Shown here: positions 8,947 through 17,782 of the stretch, piece after piece
Layout: every line of letters begins with the position of its first letter
Position numbering within the stretch: position 1 is the first letter of the stretch
IMG/VR virus record: IMGVR_UViG_3300037961_003996
Coordinates: 1-22,601 of that record
Length of the DNA: 22,601 bases
Reading direction: 5' to 3' (one strand)
Source: a virus
Notes under the pieces: model-generated
What the model was told of the DNA's origin: nothing
Databases searched by the model: none
What the model saw: only the letters and a program-made list of their open reading frames with translations
Made by a program: the position numbers and the translations under genes

Positions 8947-11900
8947 GTGACAGAAGATATTAATGAACTAACAGGGAGATCTTTATCTCAAATTTTAAGT
9001 GCTGGTGGTGCATCAGCGAATGATAATTCACTAGACTTCGATACTTGGGATAAAACTTCTGCGGAACACATCGATAATAAAATTGATAAACTTAGGGGGT
9101 ATGGAAATTATTTAAGGGAGTATGAACTAGATAGAGGATTTCTTGATGGTCAAACAGAGTATACAATCAATGAGGTTATAAAAGATAGTATAAGAAAAGT
9201 TGATCCTGATTATGAACTGCCAGCTTACGGAGGATCTGTAGATTCAGATGCAGCTATGTTAGGAATGGCTTTTGGGGAGGAGAGAAAACAAAACTACTAT
9301 GATGCAATATCAAATGGTGCTTCTAGGGATGATTTTATTGACGTACTTAATGACGCTAAAACTTATCTTGTAGAAACAGACCAATTAAAATTAGCTTCTC
9401 TGCAAAGGACTAATGAAGATGGGGAAACTTACTTTGAGATTATAGGTAATGGTAACGCAGGTGAAAGAGATACAGCTATTAAAGAATCTTTAAACTTAGG
9501 TGCTTTACGTTATAGAGATCTATGGCAAACCCCTATTGGATATGGAGAAGAGTATGAGGGAGTCAATAGATTCCAAGCAGCTCGCTACGCTAAAATTCAA
9601 ACTGAGCTTGCTAATTCTTCTCAAAGTAGAAACGATGAAAAGCTTTATGATGAAGTAGTTCAAGAGGCAAAAGATTACTTTGATAAAAAACCTCAAGATA
9701 GAGATGATCCAGCAGCCTTGGTAACGAAGGCACGAACCCTGCTAGGAAATAATTTTGCTAAAGGGAAAGAGGTTCCCTCTGATGTTGCAAGGAACAGGTT
9801 TCAGGATGCAGAGATTATTGATGTACTAGAACAAGTAGCTGTATATGACAAGTATCAAAAAGGAGAAGTTAAATATATTACTGATGACCAAAGGCTACAT
9901 GAAAACATTAAGGTAACTAATAACAAGGTTGCTGTACCACACCTTAGACTGTTAACAAACAGAACTGAATTTCAATTAGCTGTCGAACAAAAAATACAAA
10001 AAGGAGATTTAACTGAAAGGCAGAAAGATTTCTTAGAAAATAACCGAAGACTTTACCTCACAAATAACTACGAAGCTTATGATGAGTTATTTAAAGGGGA
10101 GGCTTTAGGTGATAAGTGGGTAGCAGCTAAAATTGAGGGGGCACAAGCAGGTAAAGATAATGTACAAATACTAGATGACTTTCTAGATAACCCACAAGTA
10201 TATAGTTCTATTGGTAATAAGTTTAGGGCTATAGCTGATTCTGTGGGGGACTCCTTTTCAGGATTAGCTTTCGTTCTTCCAGCTTTATTCGGAAATAAAA
10301 ACGCTATAGATTTTCTTGTAGAACAAGAAGAGAGAAGGGTTAATAGAAGACAGGTCGCTCAAATATATGGTGATAAGTTTGGCATAGGGATGGATGTTGC
10401 AACAACATTAACCCCTGCCTTAGTTGATATTGGAGCTACTGCATTAGCAAGCTCTGCTACTTTCGGAGCAGGTGGGGTATTATATCTTGGTTCAAAGCAA
10501 GGAGCTAAGATAACAGCAAAAGGATATGTGAAAAGTATTGTAGGAACTGCCTTTCTTAGGCAGTTTGGAGAGACTGGAGAACAAGCTGCTTTACGTTTAG
10601 CTACTAAAAACAAAGTACTAAAACTATCAGAGGAGGGCGTTGTATCAAAAGGGGTTGCTGATGCTATTGATTCGTACAATAACATGATAGCTAACAAGAC
10701 GATAGTCAATCGAGTACAGAACTCAGCTATATTTGTAACTTCGGCAAACAGATCAGCAGGTAGTACTTATGCTACTGTATACAGTAATCTTGATGGTGAC
10801 CACGCAGAAAAACATGATAAGGCTTTAGGAGCTGCTTTAATGGCAGGTGCAGCTACAGGATTAATAACAACTGGTTTTAGTGCTATAGGAAAAGGTGGTT
10901 TTGAAAATGCTTTGTTAAGAGGACTAACTTTTAACCAACAGAAGTTTGCTTTGGAAAGATTATCAAGATCAAAGCTGACGAGGCTAGATGCTGAAAACCT
11001 TATAAGAGAAACTGTTGGTACTAGGATTAAAGAAATAACAAGGACTGGTTTTGGTGACCTATACCAAAGATTTGTTAAAGCTGGTACAGAAGAATTTGTT
11101 GAAGAGGCTATAGATGAATTTGTAAATAGCTTCATTGTAGATGCTGCACTAGATAGGAACACACCAATGATTGAAAAAATTAGTGGTTCTTTATACGCTG
11201 GTCTGATTGGAGGAATCATAGGTCAGGGTGCATCAGCAGCTCGTGCTATAAAAGATAGAAGAGATTCCGCAGTTGTAGGTCAACTAGCTGAATTTCAAAA
11301 GCAGGAAGAAACTAAAATCATTGAAGCTTTAAGAAAAAATAAATCTCCAATAACGGCTGCTTTGGTAGAGGATCGTGTACGATCTTTACTTAGAGGGCCA
11401 GCAGGGACAGCGATATCACCAGAAGATGAAGTCGCTGTGCAAGAAGCGAGAGCTGAACTAAAGGGCGTAAATCCTGATGAGATATATGTAGGAGATGAAG
11501 GAGTTGAAATTTCTTCTGAGAGAATGGAGCAGTTGATTCCAGAAGTCGATGTTGCTCAGATGGCATCTAATCTAGAAAATTTAAAGTCAGCCCAAGAGAC
11601 AGAAGTTATTGAAGAAGCATTAAACACAGAGAGTTCAACTATAGACGACGAAGAATTTATTAATACAAATGCGATCAAGATTTCTGTACGCCAAGATAAA
11701 AATCTTGAGGCTACTGAAGATAAAGTATTTACGTTTGCTAATGAAGAAGAATTAAATAAGGAAATAAAAAACTTAGAAGAACAATTAATCCCATATCGAG
11801 ATTGGGCAAGAACACAAGAAGCCAAAGACAAATTAAAATCAGAAGGGGAAAATCCTGATACAGTTAGTTTCTTTGATACGAAGTTTAACTTAGAACAAAA

Positions 11901-14900
11901 ACTAAAAAGCTTACAAGAATTTCAAGATAAAGCTAATCAACAGATACTTAAATCACAGATAGAAGAAATACCAGAAAGTGATTTTGATTCTAGAGGTTTA
12001 GACAAAGCTGATGAAGCTTTGAAAACAAATGTCCAAGGTATCTTAGGTGACCTTATAAAAAGAGCGGAGTCTTTTGATGTTGAAGTTCGTTTGGTAGATC
12101 AGAAAGCTAGGGATGATGCAAAGGAAAGGGGTGATGAATTAAAAACTTTCCAACTAGTTACCAGTACAACAGGTTCTTACATACTGATTGACCCCATTGG
12201 AATAGCTGCTTTTGCAGAAGGGCGATCAACCTTCAGTACAAAGAGTTTAACTAGGGCTTTGATGTCAGAAGAAATAGCTCACGCAGCAGTTTTCAACGAG
12301 CTATCTCGTAATGAAATAAAAGATCTTTATAATACTCTCCCATCTTATGTAATTCAAAAGACTATAGATACTTACTATACAAATGAAGCTGACAGGGCTT
12401 CAGCTAATGAACGACTAAATAGTACAGATGCTAATGTAGTAGCAAAAGAAGTAAATACTATAACTCAAGAGTTACTAAGGATGGAGACACAGAAAGCCTT
12501 ACGTGGTTTTACATCTGAAGAAGACTACGCTTTCTATAGAAACAACCCAAGCATTCTAAGTATTCTTTTAAGATACTTCAAAGGTATGGTACGTAGATTG
12601 AGTAACGCTTTAAAACGTGATCCTAATAATCCTAGTTTATCTATGGCTATAAACAGGATTGTTAAGACACACACTCACATGAGGAAAGGAGGTACTAGAG
12701 ATATACTACCTTCTTTTGATCCTAACAATCCAAAAGAAAATATAGCTATATTTGCTTCACAGATTAATACTAACAAGGATGAACCACTAGAACCAACAGA
12801 GGGCATAAATGATTTTATAGAATCTCAAGTTGATCCAGAAGAAGAGACTAAGTCTAAACTACTCATGAGGTTTGGAGACTTAACAGGTATGCTAGAACTA
12901 CCTATGCTATACTCTGGTAGGTACAGAGGTAAGTACGAGAAATCAAGAAAGTGGTTAAACACCATAGTTGGTTCTGAAGATCCTAGACTCAGGAAACTTT
13001 ATGAGAATGAGATACAATTAAGGAATGCTGTCTTCGATGAGATAGAGTTATATAGGGAAAGATTAGAAGAACTAGTCCAAAAAGAATACCCAGATGGTAA
13101 TCCTCCCGTAGCTTTATTCAAAGCAATCACAGGAGAAGAAGCATCTACGAGATTAAATTCAAAAAACGTAGAACAGATAGAGGGATTCTTTAGAAAGAGA
13201 GCAGAGGAATTAGACATTCTTAAACAGAATGAAATGAAGACTGCTACAACTAAAGAGGCTCAAGAAGATATAGCTTTAAAATACAAAGCTTTATTTGAGA
13301 TACTAGATGCTAGAAAGACTGACACTTACAACAACGCATTTGAAGAGCAAAGAGCTAGATTAAATTCAGAGAGGATTGATGCCATAGAACAGATGGGTGG
13401 GTTTGTAGAGGATGGTGTAACAGAACCAAAGAGGACACCCAAAGGAGAACTAGCTGCTCACTTACTTTCTTTAAGGGAAAAGGTAGATGCCTTTTCTAAA
13501 AAGATTAAAGAGCTTTATCCTAATGACCCAGAAGCTTCTCAAGGGTTAGGAGCTACCATTGATCAAAACCTTGGTATATACATTACAAGATCGTATAAAC
13601 TTTTTACTGAGGCAGGGTACGCTCGTAAAGTTATGGAGAACGAGGAGTATGCTTTGGTCAGAGAAAATGCTGTTAAGTTTTTTACAGATGAGTATGTAAC
13701 TAACCGAGGGCGTATACTATATACACAAGGTAACTACAATAAAAACGGAGAGGTTATTAAGATAAGTTCTTTAGCAGATGCGGAAGCTATTGCTAGAGCA
13801 GAACTAACTCAGTCTGCAAAAGGTGAACAAGGAATGCCAGCCATAATTGAAAACATCATGGTCGATTATCTTGCTTCATTCGCACCAAACGATTCTCAGT
13901 TTGACCTTCCAATACCTTCTAACGAATGGAAGAAAAACTCAACTAGCGTTAGTAAAATAGTTAGAGAAAAGCTGATGCAAAGAAAAGATGTTCCATCAGT
14001 TCTTAGGGATTTGTTAGGGGAAGAAAAAGATGCTACAGGATACAACGGAGTAATGCGTACTTATATGCACGTTAGTATAATGGCAGCTCACCAAGCGTTT
14101 CTAAGAAACGTATTTCAATTCGGCAGGGCTGAAGAAAACAAATGGATTCTAAGTGAGGACGAACTTAGAAACCTCCCACCAGAAGAGAAATATAAGAACC
14201 CAGATGCTGCTGATCTCGCTAGTAAAGAACCTCTTTGGGAAGTTATCACAGCTTCTAGTTCAAAAGGGGATGCAAGGTTTGACCCTTTCTTGAGTGAGGG
14301 AACTCGTTTGTATGCACCTAGAGATTTAATTACCTCGATAAGAAACATAGCAGATAGCATGAGTTACTCTTTGAACGATGCCGACGTAGTGGTTTCAAAT
14401 GTTACTAAAGCTATGGCTCAATTAACAGGTGGTTCAATGGCACTCAAAACATTAGGCTCTGTAGGTTTCTACATGAGAAACGCTTTGGGTAACGCCCTGT
14501 TCTTTGCTCCCGCCCAAGGGATGTTACCCACAGTCAAGATGGCTAAGACATGGTTTAAAGAGATAGGCAGGAAAAAAGGATTCTTTCTTAAAGGTAAGCT
14601 AGGACTTCAGAGAGAAGCAGTAGATGCGTACTACTCTGAACTATCTGCTCTAGGTATACTTAACGATGAAGTCCGTCCTAAAATGATAGACGAGTTATTG
14701 TTGGGAGAAACTACTCCTCAAGGAATGATGGATAAGATATCAGAAAACATCGGGGTGTTGGCTAAGAAGAATCCATCTAAGGCACAATTAGATGACCCTA
14801 ACTCAACTATTGGTAAATTATATTTAGCTGTTAGAGAGATGTCAGCAGCTATGGATACTTACTACAAGATATATTATTTTGAACACGAGCTTGATGTTTT

Positions 14901-16194
14901 AAAGAAAGCTAAAGCAAAACAGAATGGAGATAAGTATGAAGCTATGTCAGAGTATGATCTGAAAAGAGCTGCTTCTGATATAGTAAAAGCTACTGCTCAG
15001 TCTTATAGTCAGGCAGTTCCATTAGTGAGGGGTCTTGCTAAATCCCCATATGGTGTAATGTTTGCACCTTTCATACGATTCAAAGGAGAGGTTGTAAGGA
15101 TTGTAGTTAATACACTTAGAATAGGAGTTAAGGAAATAAGAGATTCTAATCCAGTCATTTTCTGGAGAGGTGTTAAAAGGTTAACAGGTCTTTCTAGTGT
15201 TATGATCATTGGGTCAGCAGGAATTTCTACTGTCCTAAGAAAAGTTGCAGGGATGACTGAGGAAGATGAGATGGCACTACGGAGATTAGTTCCAGAATAT
15301 CTTAGGAGCCATACTTTCTGGTTTGCTAGGAATGAGAAAGGAGGGATATCAACTTATGATATGACTTATATAAATCCGTTCTCCCAATTAGCAGACCCTT
15401 TCCTAAGAGCGTACACAAAAGCATTCGCAGGAGAATCTGTTGCTTCTATTACTTCTCAGTTTGTAAAGACCTTAGTTATAGATGAATACTTTGATGAGCA
15501 GATATTCTCAGGAGCTTTCATAAGTGTTATAAAAAACAGAGATCCACAAACAGGTAAGAAGATAGTCGAGGATAGAGAAGATCCTCTAGATGCTTTTGGA
15601 AGACAAGCTCAGTATATACTGGAAGAAGCTTTTGAACCAAGGACTTTAAAAGCTATGCGAGATATATCTGCTATGGTCGGAGCAGATATGACTATGAAAG
15701 ATATCTTCAACAGGATAGGTAAAGAATTCAAACCAGTCTCAGAGTATGAGATTGATTTTTATCAGAGACTTCAAGGATATCTCCATGCTGCTAGACTTGA
15801 AGGACAACAGATATCATTAAGAAAAAATATCGCTTTAAGAGACATCCCTTTGTCTAACTCACAACTAAGGCAGTTAGTTTTAGATGAGATGGATCACAAG
15901 AGAAGAATAGATAAAGAGATAATGCAGACAGTGAATTCGTCTATGGGTATGGGAAATCTTTCCCAAGAACAAATAGACGATGCTGTAAGGAGAGCTAAAT
16001 TTGGTCAGCGTAGGTGGGGTAACTTAAAGAAAGGTTTAACTGAAACTCCTCTTGAAACTATCAAGGGTCTGAAAGATAGACTAAATGAAAAAGCCGAAAG
16101 AACAGGACAAGCTGTGTTCGCACGTAGAGCAAAGTATCTTGATGCTATGTACAGAAGTTTACCGAGGACATACAAGTTTGATACCAAGTATTAA
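8947..16194 (+). CDS. Giant virion/ejection-type polyvalent protein (2415 aa)
   Basis: One uninterrupted 2415-aa frame, starting at GTG 8947. Hydrophobic Gly/Ala-rich stretches occur near 435-450, 484-515, 626-650, 745-767 and 2079-2102, suited to membrane insertion. Residues 1060-1130 resemble a phage zincin-like domain, with SEEIAHA (Glu1108, Glu1109, His1112) where a metalloprotease would have HExxH, so the first metal-binding His is replaced by Glu. Residues about 1350-1500 and 1860-2000 look helical, and FYMRNALGN at 1841-1849 resembles a motif I associate with large polyvalent-protein domains (LPD38-like; from memory). Such proteins, and T7 gp16, travel in the virion and enter the host with the DNA. 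Size, membrane segments and position fit that role; no transglycosylase motif is obvious. Its stop shares TTAA with the convergent gene. Confidence 0.88.
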   Translation: MTEDINELTGRSLSQILSAGGASANDNSLDFDTWDKTSAEHIDNKIDKLRGYGNYLREYELDRGFLDGQTEYTINEVIKDSIRKVDPDYELPAYGGSVDSDAAMLGMAFGEERKQNYYDAISNGASRDDFIDVLNDAKTYLVETDQLKLASLQRTNEDGETYFEIIGNGNAGERDTAIKESLNLGALRYRDLWQTPIGYGEEYEGVNRFQAARYAKIQTELANSSQSRNDEKLYDEVVQEAKDYFDKKPQDRDDPAALVTKARTLLGNNFAKGKEVPSDVARNRFQDAEIIDVLEQVAVYDKYQKGEVKYITDDQRLHENIKVTNNKVAVPHLRLLTNRTEFQLAVEQKIQKGDLTERQKDFLENNRRLYLTNNYEAYDELFKGEALGDKWVAAKIEGAQAGKDNVQILDDFLDNPQVYSSIGNKFRAIADSVGDSFSGLAFVLPALFGNKNAIDFLVEQEERRVNRRQVAQIYGDKFGIGMDVATTLTPALVDIGATALASSATFGAGGVLYLGSKQGAKITAKGYVKSIVGTAFLRQFGETGEQAALRLATKNKVLKLSEEGVVSKGVADAIDSYNNMIANKTIVNRVQNSAIFVTSANRSAGSTYATVYSNLDGDHAEKHDKALGAALMAGAATGLITTGFSAIGKGGFENALLRGLTFNQQKFALERLSRSKLTRLDAENLIRETVGTRIKEITRTGFGDLYQRFVKAGTEEFVEEAIDEFVNSFIVDAALDRNTPMIEKISGSLYAGLIGGIIGQGASAARAIKDRRDSAVVGQLAEFQKQEETKIIEALRKNKSPITAALVEDRVRSLLRGPAGTAISPEDEVAVQEARAELKGVNPDEIYVGDEGVEISSERMEQLIPEVDVAQMASNLENLKSAQETEVIEEALNTESSTIDDEEFINTNAIKISVRQDKNLEATEDKVFTFANEEELNKEIKNLEEQLIPYRDWARTQEAKDKLKSEGENPDTVSFFDTKFNLEQKLKSLQEFQDKANQQILKSQIEEIPESDFDSRGLDKADEALKTNVQGILGDLIKRAESFDVEVRLVDQKARDDAKERGDELKTFQLVTSTTGSYILIDPIGIAAFAEGRSTFSTKSLTRALMSEEIAHAAVFNELSRNEIKDLYNTLPSYVIQKTIDTYYTNEADRASANERLNSTDANVVAKEVNTITQELLRMETQKALRGFTSEEDYAFYRNNPSILSILLRYFKGMVRRLSNALKRDPNNPSLSMAINRIVKTHTHMRKGGTRDILPSFDPNNPKENIAIFASQINTNKDEPLEPTEGINDFIESQVDPEEETKSKLLMRFGDLTGMLELPMLYSGRYRGKYEKSRKWLNTIVGSEDPRLRKLYENEIQLRNAVFDEIELYRERLEELVQKEYPDGNPPVALFKAITGEEASTRLNSKNVEQIEGFFRKRAEELDILKQNEMKTATTKEAQEDIALKYKALFEILDARKTDTYNNAFEEQRARLNSERIDAIEQMGGFVEDGVTEPKRTPKGELAAHLLSLREKVDAFSKKIKELYPNDPEASQGLGATIDQNLGIYITRSYKLFTEAGYARKVMENEEYALVRENAVKFFTDEYVTNRGRILYTQGNYNKNGEVIKISSLADAEAIARAELTQSAKGEQGMPAIIENIMVDYLASFAPNDSQFDLPIPSNEWKKNSTSVSKIVREKLMQRKDVPSVLRDLLGEEKDATGYNGVMRTYMHVSIMAAHQAFLRNVFQFGRAEENKWILSEDELRNLPPEEKYKNPDAADLASKEPLWEVITASSSKGDARFDPFLSEGTRLYAPRDLITSIRNIADSMSYSLNDADVVVSNVTKAMAQLTGGSMALKTLGSVGFYMRNALGNALFFAPAQGMLPTVKMAKTWFKEIGRKKGFFLKGKLGLQREAVDAYYSELSALGILNDEVRPKMIDELLLGETTPQGMMDKISENIGVLAKKNPSKAQLDDPNSTIGKLYLAVREMSAAMDTYYKIYYFEHELDVLKKAKAKQNGDKYEAMSEYDLKRAASDIVKATAQSYSQAVPLVRGLAKSPYGVMFAPFIRFKGEVVRIVVNTLRIGVKEIRDSNPVIFWRGVKRLTGLSSVMIIGSAGISTVLRKVAGMTEEDEMALRRLVPEYLRSHTFWFARNEKGGISTYDMTYINPFSQLADPFLRAYTKAFAGESVASITSQFVKTLVIDEYFDEQIFSGAFISVIKNRDPQTGKKIVEDREDPLDAFGRQAQYILEEAFEPRTLKAMRDISAMVGADMTMKDIFNRIGKEFKPVSEYEIDFYQRLQGYLHAARLEGQQISLRKNIALRDIPLSNSQLRQLVLDEMDHKRRIDKEIMQTVNSSMGMGNLSQEQIDDAVRRAKFGQRRWGNLKKGLTETPLETIKGLKDRLNEKAERTGQAVFARRAKYLDAMYRSLPRTYKFDTKY

Positions 16195-16418
16195 ACCATC
16201 GCAAAACTTCTGAAAGGTATCGTTGCTGATACAGACCCATGCTTATGGGCGAGGTACTTAAAAGTATCTATGCTCTTTTGTTTGTCTTTATTTCTATACA
16301 GAAGGACTCTTGAATCTTTGATGCTTGCAACAATCTCGTATGAGTTTTGTTTTTCCAACATCGCAATCCAATCATATCTACTATCTGCATCCGTTTGTAT
16401 GTAGCGTTTAACACTCAT
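16191..16418 (-). CDS. Small protein of unknown function (75 aa)
   Basis: Unknown soluble protein of 75 residues (MSVKRYIQTD...), basic, with a central helix-strand pattern (YEIVASIKDSRVLLYRNKD). The ATG at 16418 is chosen because it overlaps the stop of the preceding gene by 11 bases, as expected for a coupled operon; a longer frame would run through much of that gene in another frame. This is the last gene of the leftward operon. Its TAA lies on the same four bases as the stop of the giant gene coming the other way. Confidence 0.65.
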   Translation of the reverse strand: MSVKRYIQTDADSRYDWIAMLEKQNSYEIVASIKDSRVLLYRNKDKQKSIDTFKYLAHKHGSVSATIPFRSFAMV

Positions 16419-16614
16419 GGAAATATTGCTTCGGCAGTAGTGCCTTGGCAGATCCCAGAGGCATAAAGATTTCAGCCCCAACTCTGGGGTTGTTACCATC
16501 CTCATCTCGGAAGATAGGATAAACTTTAAATGTCTCTGGCATTACTTTGTGGTTCTTTGTTTGCATGGACATAAGGAGTTCATACTCTTCAAAGTATATT
16601 CTCAAAACATTCAT
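16408..16614 (-). CDS. Small protein of unknown function (68 aa)
   Basis: Unknown 68-residue protein starting MNVLRIYFEEYELL. I use the ATG at 16614; a TTG four codons upstream is possible but has no better ribosome site. The acidic N-terminal helix, the middle (KVYPIFRDEDGNNPRVGAE) and the tail (LLPKQYFHEC) show no known motif. The gene follows the structured intergenic region 16663-16785, so that RNA would lie in its leader and might affect its processing or translation. Confidence 0.6.
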   Translation of the reverse strand: MNVLRIYFEEYELLMSMQTKNHKVMPETFKVYPIFRDEDGNNPRVGAEIFMPLGSAKALLPKQYFHEC

Positions 16615-16662
16615 GGTCTTTAACAATATTTCTAAAATGATTTAAAATCAAGACAGAAAATA

Positions 16663-16785
16663 CCCTGACCCCTGTAGTCTGAACTAGGTGTTCATCAAAG
16701 ACGCATTAAACAACTATGCAAAAAGAACGCCTCATCTAGAGTTCTCCTCTAGCTTTATTCCTAGCTCAGAGTACAGGAGTCAGGG
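16663..16785 (-). ncRNA. Candidate structured RNA: 26-nt terminal inverted repeat with inner hairpins
   Basis: The 166-bp gap 16627-16792 contains a large imperfect inverted repeat: arm 16663-16688 pairs with arm 16760-16785 at 23 of 26 positions by Watson-Crick rules. On the minus strand, two of the three mismatches become G-U pairs, leaving one C-C mismatch, so 25 of 26 positions can pair. This argues that RNA from the minus strand, the strand of both flanking genes, is the functional form. Inside lie CTAGAG/CTCTAG (16736-16741 with 16747-16752, five-base loop), GCAT/ATGC (16703-16706 with 16716-16719), and GTTC/GAAC (16690-16693 with 16725-16728), giving a three-way-junction-like fold. I recognise no known family. 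It could be a free small RNA, an RNase III processing site or a leader element. Confidence 0.6.
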
Positions 16786-16792
16786 TTCATGG

Positions 16793-17014
16793 TTAATTTA
16801 TATCAAACTCACTCTTCTCGTAGTACATCCCACACGCACTACACTTAATAGACTCCCACTCTAAATGATATACTTCGTTGACATGACCACAGGGACATTT
16901 GGTTTTATACACACGCCCTTCGTAAGTCTTGCTGATCTCAGCAGAGACAGCGAAGAATCTTAACACAAGGTAGATCAACGCAAACCAGATAACTATTCCT
17001 GTTAGTAGCATCAT
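16793..17014 (-). CDS. Membrane-anchored zinc-ribbon protein (73 aa)
   Basis: A 73-aa protein with one N-terminal membrane helix (residues 2-24, LLTGIVIWFALIYLVLRFF) followed by a soluble zinc-ribbon-like segment: KCPCGHVNEV and KCSACGMYY give two Cys pairs (C-x-C and C-x-x-C), the usual knuckle layout for one zinc ion. No enzyme function can be assigned. The ATG at 17014 overlaps the previous stop as ATGA, so coupling is likely. It may sit in the host inner membrane and present the metal-binding head to the cytoplasm or periplasm; topology is not settled by the sequence. Confidence 0.7.
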   Translation of the reverse strand: MMLLTGIVIWFALIYLVLRFFAVSAEISKTYEGRVYKTKCPCGHVNEVYHLEWESIKCSACGMYYEKSEFDIN

Positions 17015-17346
17015 GTTGTAACTTGGTTAAGAAGTTTTACCACAGATTCTTGTGTACTGAGATAGTGATAGACTTCACACTCCGCTTCTCCGTCAGGTAA
17101 ACACCCATATTCCTCAAGGAACTTTAGGCGTAAAGCTCTAAGAATTGCGGGAGCCTCTACACAAAAACTGTCTGCGGTGGAATGGAACTCACGTTCTCGT
17201 TTCTTTAGTTTTATAAACTTGCGGTTGAACTTATCTACGTGGCGAGTCGCTTCGTATTTATTTTTATACCATATGGTTTGTGTACCATCTGTTGGGTAGT
17301 CATCCCCATCCATTTGGTTAGTTGTTACTTTATATATTGTATTCAT
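17011..17346 (-). CDS. Protein of unknown function (111 aa)
   Basis: Unknown soluble protein of 111 residues. It has a Thr/Asp-rich N-terminal part (YKVTTNQMDGDDYP), a basic helix (FNRKFIKLKKREREF) and a C-terminal helical part with two nearby Cys (FLEEYGCLPDGEAECEVYHYL). No family is recognised. Start and stop both overlap neighbours by four bases (ATGA at 17343-17346 and 17011-17014), so it belongs to a coupled string of genes. The ribosome site is weak, which fits re-initiation from the gene upstream. Confidence 0.65.
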   Translation of the reverse strand: MNTIYKVTTNQMDGDDYPTDGTQTIWYKNKYEATRHVDKFNRKFIKLKKREREFHSTADSFCVEAPAILRALRLKFLEEYGCLPDGEAECEVYHYLSTQESVVKLLNQVTT

Positions 17347-17603
17347 AATTCTAAATCTATCTCAGGTTCTATTGTGTCTGTGTGTTCTAGTGCTTCTTTA
17401 AAACACCCTGACTCTCTAGCTTCTTTGATCCTCTTGAATAGGTAAGCTACTAATACTTCATCGCTAATCATCCAAGGATCAAGGTGCAGGGAATCAACGG
17501 AGAATGATATGTTGAAGTCATGCGTAAACAATTTTGGTTTGCTACGGATGACATCCCTCAACCATTCGTGATAAGGTTCATTTGATACGTGATCGCTCGG
17601 CAT
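17343..17603 (-). CDS. Protein of unknown function (86 aa)
   Basis: Unknown 86-residue protein, probably helical, with a very acidic C terminus (TIEPEIDLEL). The ATG at 17603 has a strong GGAGG about eight bases upstream, lying inside the end of the gene before it, which decides this start. It overlaps that gene by 26 bases and the next by four. No motif, membrane helix or Cys cluster. Confidence 0.68.
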   Translation of the reverse strand: MPSDHVSNEPYHEWLRDVIRSKPKLFTHDFNISFSVDSLHLDPWMISDEVLVAYLFKRIKEARESGCFKEALEHTDTIEPEIDLEL

Positions 17604-17775
17604 CGTTTAGTTCCTCCATTCTTTCTGATAGTGAATTGATTCTTCTTTTGTATTCTAAGATACGCTCGTTGTGTATACGTATCTCATCTGCCTGTTCGTG
17701 CAACTTCTGTAGCAGTCGCAGACAGATGAGAACGATCCCAACATATACTCCTATGATTAAAATTGTGTATATCAT
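17578..17775 (-). CDS. Small membrane protein with coiled-coil tail (65 aa)
   Basis: A 65-aa protein: one strong N-terminal membrane helix (IYTILIIGVYVGIVLICLRLL, residues 2-22) and a charged heptad-like helix (residues about 25-60, including RIHNERILEYKRRINSL). This layout, short N-in anchor plus coiled coil, is that of phage inner-membrane spanins (Rz-like), but those are usually near 100-150 aa, and no outer-membrane lipoprotein partner overlaps here. It could equally be a membrane-anchored host-interaction factor. The ATG lies seven bases after the previous stop with only a weak purine run before it. Confidence 0.65.
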   Translation of the reverse strand: MIYTILIIGVYVGIVLICLRLLQKLHEQADEIRIHNERILEYKRRINSLSERMEELNDAERSRIK

Positions 17776-17782
17776 TTTCTTT

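Noticed and set aside
10359-11219. Antisense open frames of 116 and 150 codons inside the giant gene
   Set aside because: They mirror the codon use of the plus-strand gene, lack ribosome sites and have no recognisable motif.
12262-12300. Active metalloprotease site in the giant protein
   Set aside because: The motif reads EEIAH, so the first metal-binding His of HExxH is missing; I keep only a degenerate zincin-like reading.
16663-16785. tRNA or tmRNA in the structured gap
   Set aside because: No anticodon arm, T-loop consensus or CCA-type acceptor is visible; the 26-nt closing stem is far too long for a tRNA.
16663-16785. Retron-type non-coding RNA
   Set aside because: A long terminal inverted repeat is present, but there is no reverse transcriptase gene in the window.
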